Below, one piece after another: positions 55,981-60,560 of a stretch of 60,560 nucleotides of DNA. The position numbers and the translations under genes are program-made. The stretch comes from an uncultured beta proteobacterium. Lineage in GTDB: Bacteria > Pseudomonadota > Gammaproteobacteria > Burkholderiales > Burkholderiaceae_C. Below the pieces are notes generated by a model. The model saw only the letters and a list, made by a program, of their open reading frames with translations, was not told the DNA's origin and did no database searches. Numbering within the stretch: position 1 is the first letter of the stretch; every line of letters begins with the position of its first letter. The stretch is taken from positions 1 through 60,560 of the forward strand of contig CAIUDG010000128.1 of NCBI GenBank assembly GCA_903897925.1, in the 5' to 3' direction.

Positions 55981-58336
55981 TCGTTACCGGAATGCTCAAC
56001 TGGGCAGTGTGACCGGCGGCATCCAGCACCTGGACCAGCAGGCTGTAGTTACCGCTCACAGGATGCGGCCAGGACGCCGTCAGCGTCAGGCCATTGCCAC
56101 TGAAGCTCATGCCCAGCGGAATACCGGAAATGCTGACTTGCAATGCGGTCACGCCGGGATCGCTGATCACAATATTGGCGCTCAGGGCGACACCGGCGCT
56201 GCCCGTGATCGGAGCGGCCGTAATCACCGGACCACTGACCGCCGTGGCGGCGGCAATCTTCACGCTCAGCACGGCACTACCGGTCAGGCCGGTCTTGCTG
56301 TCCTTGGCCGTCACCGTAACGCTGTAATTGCCCAGCACCGGACTCGGCCAGCTCAGGGTGCCGCTGCTACTGATCGCCATGCCCGAAGGCGCACCCGACA
56401 GGCTGAAACTCACGGGATTGCTGGCCGTCGCAGTGACCACATAGGACAGTGCGGTGCCGGGCTTGCCGGTAATGGTTGCAGCGGCGATGCTGGGCGCTGT
56501 CGGGGCAGCGATGACGATGGTGTAAACACCCTGGCCGCTCAGATTGGTCTTGCTGTCTTTGGCAAGCACCGTCACGTTGTAGGTTCCAGCCAGCGGAGTG
56601 GCCCAGCTCACCACCCCGGCACTGCTGATAGCCATGCCGGACGGCGCACCGGTCAGGCTGTAAGTCAGGGGATCGGCCGATGTCGCAGACACGGTGAAGG
56701 ACAAGGCCGTTCCGACCTGGCCGCTGATACTGGCGCCATTCACCACCGGGGCCACCGGGGCCACTGCCGCGCCCGACAGGGCCGTGACCAGGCTGCCGAC
56801 ATTGGGCGTGCCCAAACCCGACAGCGGGTCGTATCCGGTCTTGGCCGTGCAAGTGGCACAGCTGCCATCCGTGCCTTTGGTGACGTCCGCAAACACGCTG
56901 CTATAGGTGCCCGCTGCAGTAGCGATTTGCTGGTACAGCAAACCATGTGGGGCGCCCATGGCGGCTTTGCCGGCCTGCGCCCGCGCAGCGTTGGCGATCG
57001 CCATCAGACCGGCCCATTGCGGCGTGGAAAGGCTGGTGCCACCGACACTCAACCAGCTCTGCGCGCTGCTGCCCGGGGCCATCGACACCACATACTGACC
57101 GCTGGCCGGATCGGCGTTAAAAGATACGTCGGCAACCGTCCGGTGTGCCACCGTGCCCATGCCAGGAACCGCACTGGTCTGGTAACTCGGGGTGGCGCTG
57201 TAAGCGCTGGTGCCACCGCCGGTGCCGCTCCAGGCCACCTCGGAGCGTGTGCCGCTGCCGCTGTAGGTCAGCGTGGTGCCACCGACCGCCACCACATTCG
57301 GCGACACCGAAGGCCAGGACACGCCGGCGCCATGGTCGCCCGTGGCCGCCAGATAGGTCATGCCGGCGACTGCAAAATTGGAATCCACCGACGCCGTCCA
57401 GTTGCCTTCGGTCGCACCGAAACTCATGGACACCACGCCCTGGCCCAGCGAATTGGCGACCTGCACGGCACCAAGCAAGCTGTTCAGACTGGCGTCAGGG
57501 GCCTCAATCAGGATGATGCGTGCCAGTGGCGCGGTGGCATGGGCCCACTGCACATCCAGGGCGATTTCCGTGGCCCAGCCAGCGTCGTAGGCCGGAGCGC
57601 TGCTGGTCATGCCACCACTGGCGTTGGAATACACCACCGAAAATTCGCATGCTGTGGCCGAAGCGGCAGCCAGCGGCCGGCTGGCCGTCGGCGCAATCAC
57701 CTTGGTGCTGCACGCCGGCAGGGCGAATTTGGTATTGAACGCCGCCAGTTCCGCCGCCGCGTTGGGATCATTCTGCGCATCCACGATGTAGATGGTCTGG
57801 CCGGCACCGAGCTGGGCCGCCTGCGCCGCCGTCAGGCCGCTGGTGCTGCTCGGCAAGGCCGGCAAACCATAGGCGGCACGGATCTGCGCCGGCGAATAAG
57901 TAGCCACCACGCTGCCGCTGGCCATCGGTGTCAGGCCGCTGCTATTGGCAACTGATGCGCTCGGGGCGGCACCATTGCCGCCCAGCGTGGCCTGCATCGC
58001 CGCCGCCGTCAGGCGCTGCGATGACACCCCGCCCAGTGCGTCCGGCACCAGCGATTTGGCGGGCGCGCTGGAGACCGGGCCAGCATCGGTGCCCACCACA
58101 TCCTGTGGTGCATTCAACAGCACTGGCGCCACATGGAACGCCGGCTGCACCACTTGCGCCGCCACGTCGCTGGGCAACGCCACCGCCTGCAACTGCACCA
58201 CGGTACTGCCGCTGGCTACGCCACTGGCTACATCGCTGCCGGCGCCGCCGCCACAGGCGGTCAACACCAGGGCCGCACTGGCCGTCAACAACAGGCCGAG
58301 CGGGGCAGAAAAAGATGTTTGGCGGGTATGTTTCAT
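55973..58336 (-). CDS. secreted S53 (sedolisin-type) serine peptidase lipoprotein with Ig-like repeats
   Basis: A 787-residue exported acid-type serine peptidase. The lipobox LTAC gives a lipid-anchored Cys28. A low-complexity spacer leads to the S53 domain (about 140-530) with the catalytic Glu257 and Asp261 of EIALDVQW, the oxyanion Asp334 in TGDHGAG and nucleophile Ser435 in GGTSLSTPQ. Three Ig-like/He_PIG repeats follow (about 545-787; GMAISSAG, GMAISSSG and GMSFSGNG mark the same position in each). I see little room for the usual long activation propeptide. ATG 58336 has GGAGG 8 bases upstream, in a hairpin controlled by the upstream riboswitch. Confidence 0.92.
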   Translation of the reverse strand: MKHTRQTSFSAPLGLLLTASAALVLTACGGGAGSDVASGVASGSTVVQLQAVALPSDVAAQVVQPAFHVAPVLLNAPQDVVGTDAGPVSSAPAKSLVPDALGGVSSQRLTAAAMQATLGGNGAAPSASVANSSGLTPMASGSVVATYSPAQIRAAYGLPALPSSTSGLTAAQAAQLGAGQTIYIVDAQNDPNAAAELAAFNTKFALPACSTKVIAPTASRPLAAASATACEFSVVYSNASGGMTSSAPAYDAGWATEIALDVQWAHATAPLARIILIEAPDASLNSLLGAVQVANSLGQGVVSMSFGATEGNWTASVDSNFAVAGMTYLAATGDHGAGVSWPSVSPNVVAVGGTTLTYSGSGTRSEVAWSGTGGGTSAYSATPSYQTSAVPGMGTVAHRTVADVSFNADPASGQYVVSMAPGSSAQSWLSVGGTSLSTPQWAGLMAIANAARAQAGKAAMGAPHGLLYQQIATAAGTYSSVFADVTKGTDGSCATCTAKTGYDPLSGLGTPNVGSLVTALSGAAVAPVAPVVNGASISGQVGTALSFTVSATSADPLTYSLTGAPSGMAISSAGVVSWATPLAGTYNVTVLAKDSKTNLSGQGVYTIVIAAPTAPSIAAATITGKPGTALSYVVTATASNPVSFSLSGAPSGMAISSSGTLSWPSPVLGNYSVTVTAKDSKTGLTGSAVLSVKIAAATAVSGPVITAAPITGSAGVALSANIVISDPGVTALQVSISGIPLGMSFSGNGLTLTASWPHPVSGNYSLLVQVLDAAGHTAQLSIPVTIK

Positions 58337-58339
58337 TGT

Positions 58340-58371
58340 GTGGCCTCCAGCTCCCAATCGGTAAAGGCCAC
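58340..58371 (-). promoter_or_regulatory. hairpin covering the ribosome-binding site of the S53 peptidase gene
   Basis: On the minus strand GTGGCCT (plus 58365-58371) can pair with AGGCCAC (plus 58340-58346). The second arm contains most of the Shine-Dalgarno GGAGG (plus 58344-58348). It lies between the riboswitch aptamer and the start codon and is a likely expression platform acting on translation. Confidence 0.6.
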
Positions 58372-58391
58372 GCATGTACGGTACACGGGTG

Positions 58392-58478
58392 CATACCGGT
58401 AACCCCGCTGCCTTGGCGCCTAAAGCGCGGTAGGCCGGAGGCTTTGCGTCCCTGTCTTTCAACAGGTTTGCCCTCTTT
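58392..58478 (-). ncRNA. GEMM-I cyclic di-GMP riboswitch aptamer
   Basis: The minus strand contains the conserved GEMM-I elements in order: GAGGGCAAACC, a stem with GAAA tetraloop (CCTGTTGAAAGACAGG), GGACGCAAAGCCTCCGGCC, a P3 stem-loop and GGCAGCGGGGTTACCG. These match the Vibrio Vc2 aptamer nearly base for base at invariant positions. It lies in the 5' leader of the S53 peptidase gene, 55 bases before its ATG. Confidence 0.9.
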
Positions 58479-58704
58479 TGCCCTACAAAAACGCAGGGCA
58501 TCCGGGTGAATACTAGATTCCGCACCCGCAGCTGTAAATGGCAATCCGCAGAAAAGACCTGGTTTTGTGTGCTATTTCACACATTTGAACGCCAACCGGC
58601 AAAAACCTGACAGCATCGGCAGGAAAGTAGCCCTTCCGCTACACTGCGGCGCTGCCTTCATCGCTTGCCACCCGCGCAGCCGCGCCACCCCAACGCTCCC
58701 GGTT

Positions 58705-59604
58705 TTGAATACACCACCTTCGTCCCGCCATCCCCAGGCCTTGCTAGGCATTGTGTTGCTGATTGCCGCCGTGGCCTGCTTCGCGGTGCTAGACACCACC
58801 ACCAAGCGCATCACCGCCGAAGTACCGGTACTGATGGCGGTCTGGTTCCGCTATTTTTTTCAGGCTCTGATCACCAGCGCACTGGCCCTCAGCCAAAAGG
58901 GAGGCACGACCTGGAAAACCGAACACCTGGGCATGCACGTGCTGCGCGGCACACTGATGTTGATTGTCACGCTGACGGCCTTCTTCAGCCTGAAGTTCAT
59001 GCCGGTCGGCGAATTCACCGCCATCGTCATGACCACGCCGCTGCTGGTGACCCTGCTGGCGGCACGGCTGCTGGGTGAGCATGTGTCCATTTTTCGGGTG
59101 CTGCTGGTACTGGGCGGCTTCGCTGGCACACTGGTCATCGTTCGCCCGGGCGGCCAATCCATGGACTGGATCATGCTGTTACCGCTGGCCCTGGTGCTGG
59201 CCAACACCGGCTTCCAGTTGCTCACCAGCCGCATGACGCGCACCGAACACCCGATGACCATTCAGCTCTACACCAGCTGGATTGGCACCGCCCTGGTGGC
59301 GCTGCCGCTGTACTTGTCCTGGGCCCCGATTTCCAGCCCGGCGCTGTGGGCTGGCATGGCTCTGATGGGCCTGGCCAGCGCCGCCGGTCACTTTCTGCTG
59401 GTGATGGCCTTCACGCGCACACCCGCGGCGGTCTTGATGCCTTACATGTATTTGCAAATCGGTTTTGCAGTGCTCGGCGGCTGGATCATGTTTGACCACA
59501 TTCCGGATCACGTAACGCTGATCGGCATAGGACTCATTGCCTGCTGCGGAACCGCAGGTGCATTGCTCACACAGCTGGAAGTGCGCTACCGGTTGGGTCG
59601 ATAA
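58705..59604 (+). CDS. EamA/DMT family transporter
   Basis: A 299-residue inner-membrane protein with ten predicted helices in two EamA halves. The first half begins ALLGIVLLIAAVACFAVLDTTTKRI and contains MPVGEFTAIVMTTPLLVTLLAARLLGEHV, a standard DMT segment. The second half ends PYMYLQIGFAVLGGWIMFDHIPD. The substrate is unknown. The start is uncertain: TTG 58705 gives the normal family length. A GTG at 58567 would add 46 residues lacking homology. It is divergent from the S53 peptidase gene. Confidence 0.85.
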   Translation: MNTPPSSRHPQALLGIVLLIAAVACFAVLDTTTKRITAEVPVLMAVWFRYFFQALITSALALSQKGGTTWKTEHLGMHVLRGTLMLIVTLTAFFSLKFMPVGEFTAIVMTTPLLVTLLAARLLGEHVSIFRVLLVLGGFAGTLVIVRPGGQSMDWIMLLPLALVLANTGFQLLTSRMTRTEHPMTIQLYTSWIGTALVALPLYLSWAPISSPALWAGMALMGLASAAGHFLLVMAFTRTPAAVLMPYMYLQIGFAVLGGWIMFDHIPDHVTLIGIGLIACCGTAGALLTQLEVRYRLGR

Positions 59605-59817
59605 AAGTTCAAAGGCGGCATTCAGCCGCCCCGAAAAGCCGCCACATCGCTAGATTTCAGGCCCCGCGCTCACGCATGCGGGTCCCTGCTCGCTACCGGC
59701 TGTGCGCTGCGCTCACCAGCACCCAACCACTACTGCGCATGTAAGTGTTCGTGGTACCGGCCGGCACGCGACCCAGGATGCGCACGCCACCAACCACGAT
59801 CCACTGAGGAGATCTCC
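59605..59817. other. intergenic interval with a GGCGGC hairpin
   Basis: A short GGCGGC/GCCGCC hairpin (59613-59630) follows the EamA gene but lacks a T-run. No gene is evident in this interval. A GAGGAG at 59806-59811 precedes the next gene. Confidence 0.4.
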
Positions 59818-60560
59818 ATGCCAGACACCACGCACCACGCGGAAACCGGGCCAGAACAACTCGATGCGCTGACTGACAGCTATATCCAGGCCGCCAACCA
59901 GCTTCAGCTATGCAGTCGAAATCTTGATCGCAGCGCACCCAAGCACGCACACGGCGGCACCCTGCACGAAACGCCACAGCAGGCCAACCCGACACCACGC
60001 AGCGTACAAAATTTGCGCCAGCGCCTGCGCGAATTCCTGCAGGCTGCAACAGTCACGACCAACCGATTACAGGAAGATCTTGCTGGCAAACAGGCCATGC
60101 TTGCCGCAATGCACAGCGTGGACAGCCATCCCGAAGCACCCGCCAGCATCCGCCTTGACGCCTATTACACAGTTATGGGTTTGCAAGCCAGGATCGCCAC
60201 CTTGACCACGTTGCACTGGCAGGTCAGCGCGTGGCGCGACAAAGCACTTCAGGAGCTGGCCGCAACGCAAGCGGCCAACTACGCCGCAGACCCAGCGACC
60301 ATGGCACAAACGCTGCAGCAACTGGCCGCCGCCGAAAGCAATTTTCGGCCCTGCACTGATGCCTTGAACAGCCTGGATGCCCATGACCTCGCGATCCGCC
60401 AACTGGGCGGCAAAACCTACGCCAGCATTCTGGACGCGGTGCGGCCCTATGCAAGGCCAGCCACGCCAGCCGAGCCACCCGACAACACCGCCCTGTGCCA
60501 GCGCCCCCTGCCCGCAGCACAGGGCGCGCTGGAGCAGTCCGGCGTCCTACCGGCCAGCAT
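59818..60560 (+). CDS. hypothetical protein, 5' part (runs off the window)
   Basis: From ATG 59818, preceded by GAGGAG 7 bases away, a frame stays open to the window end (247 codons read). The protein starts MPDTTHHAETGPEQLDALTD. It is rich in Ala, Gln and Leu, largely helical, with no signal peptide or membrane segment in the part seen. Segments such as RSVQNLRQRLREFLQAATV and TMAQTLQQLAAAESNF suggest coiled coils. I do not recognise the family. Codon use is like the neighbours, so it is likely a real gene continued outside the window. Confidence 0.6.
   Translation, partial: MPDTTHHAETGPEQLDALTDSYIQAANQLQLCSRNLDRSAPKHAHGGTLHETPQQANPTPRSVQNLRQRLREFLQAATVTTNRLQEDLAGKQAMLAAMHSVDSHPEAPASIRLDAYYTVMGLQARIATLTTLHWQVSAWRDKALQELAATQAANYAADPATMAQTLQQLAAAESNFRPCTDALNSLDAHDLAIRQLGGKTYASILDAVRPYARPATPAEPPDNTALCQRPLPAAQGALEQSGVLPAS

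Noticed and set aside
56009..57955. 648-residue open frame on the plus strand
   Set aside because: It is the antisense shadow of the S53 peptidase; Arg/Gly/His-rich with no motif.

Overview
The window is a chromosomal segment of a betaproteobacterium, most likely Burkholderiales and close to Comamonadaceae. The evidence is the high-GC coding, the order gyrB-dnaN-dnaA / oriC / rpmH-rnpA-yidD-yidC-mnmE, betaproteobacterial versions of ilvD, kdsD-kdsC-lptC and rarD, and an intergenic repeat at 22612-22666 that I recognise from Comamonadaceae genomes. The first ~315 bases are an exception: they are very AT-rich, carry fragments of two unrelated reading frames and end abruptly at the ilvD terminator. 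They look foreign (chimeric assembly or recent junction).

Layout. 378-3100: ilvD and a ParB-like nuclease-family gene. 3291-11547: a TonB-dependent receptor, an energising set (exbB remnant, two exbD, tonB) and three secreted phosphatases. The divergent phosphatases share an intergenic region with two back-to-back PhoB-type promoters. exbB lacks its 5' part exactly where the receptor gene begins, and one phosphatase has an in-frame amber codon followed by a perfectly conserved-looking C-terminus. 11673-13665: Hsp20 with a heat-shock-type promoter and two secreted low-complexity or Cys-rich proteins. 14241-16627: a periplasmic binding protein overlapping a CHASE-GGDEF diguanylate cyclase. 16653-19873: shikimate-dehydrogenase-like enzyme, MHS-type MFS transporter and divergent IclR regulator with a palindromic operator. 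20021-28520: a small defence island holding an hsdR remnant, rhuM, a complete type I Wadjet operon (jetABCD, minus strand) and the 3' end of a DUF4143-type ATPase. 28595-38192: replication and origin core. 38224-44264: lipoprotein, apt, Kef-type antiporter, kdsD-kdsC-lptC and an SDR. 44370-48022: Gly-rich RRM protein, ECF sigma with a soluble zinc-finger anti-sigma, amtB with a sigma-54 promoter, rarD. 48101-52447: gap, tkt and an Old Yellow Enzyme. 52579-60560: DUF3563 protein and partner, DHA2-type MFS, orphan TAXI receptor, a secreted S53 peptidase preceded by a GEMM-I (cyclic di-GMP) riboswitch, an EamA transporter and the 5' part of an unknown gene.

How the parts fit: the 3.3-11.5 kb block reads as a Pho-controlled organophosphate acquisition locus with a dedicated TonB system. 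Cyclic di-GMP signalling appears at both ends, with a cyclase at 15-16.6 kb and a riboswitch-controlled protease at 58 kb. The defence genes sit directly beside the replication origin. The most unusual items are the riboswitch plus ribosome-site hairpin, the amber-interrupted phosphatase, the decapitated exbB, the divergent Pho promoters and the foreign AT-rich end. All assignments are from reading the sequence; no database search was run.
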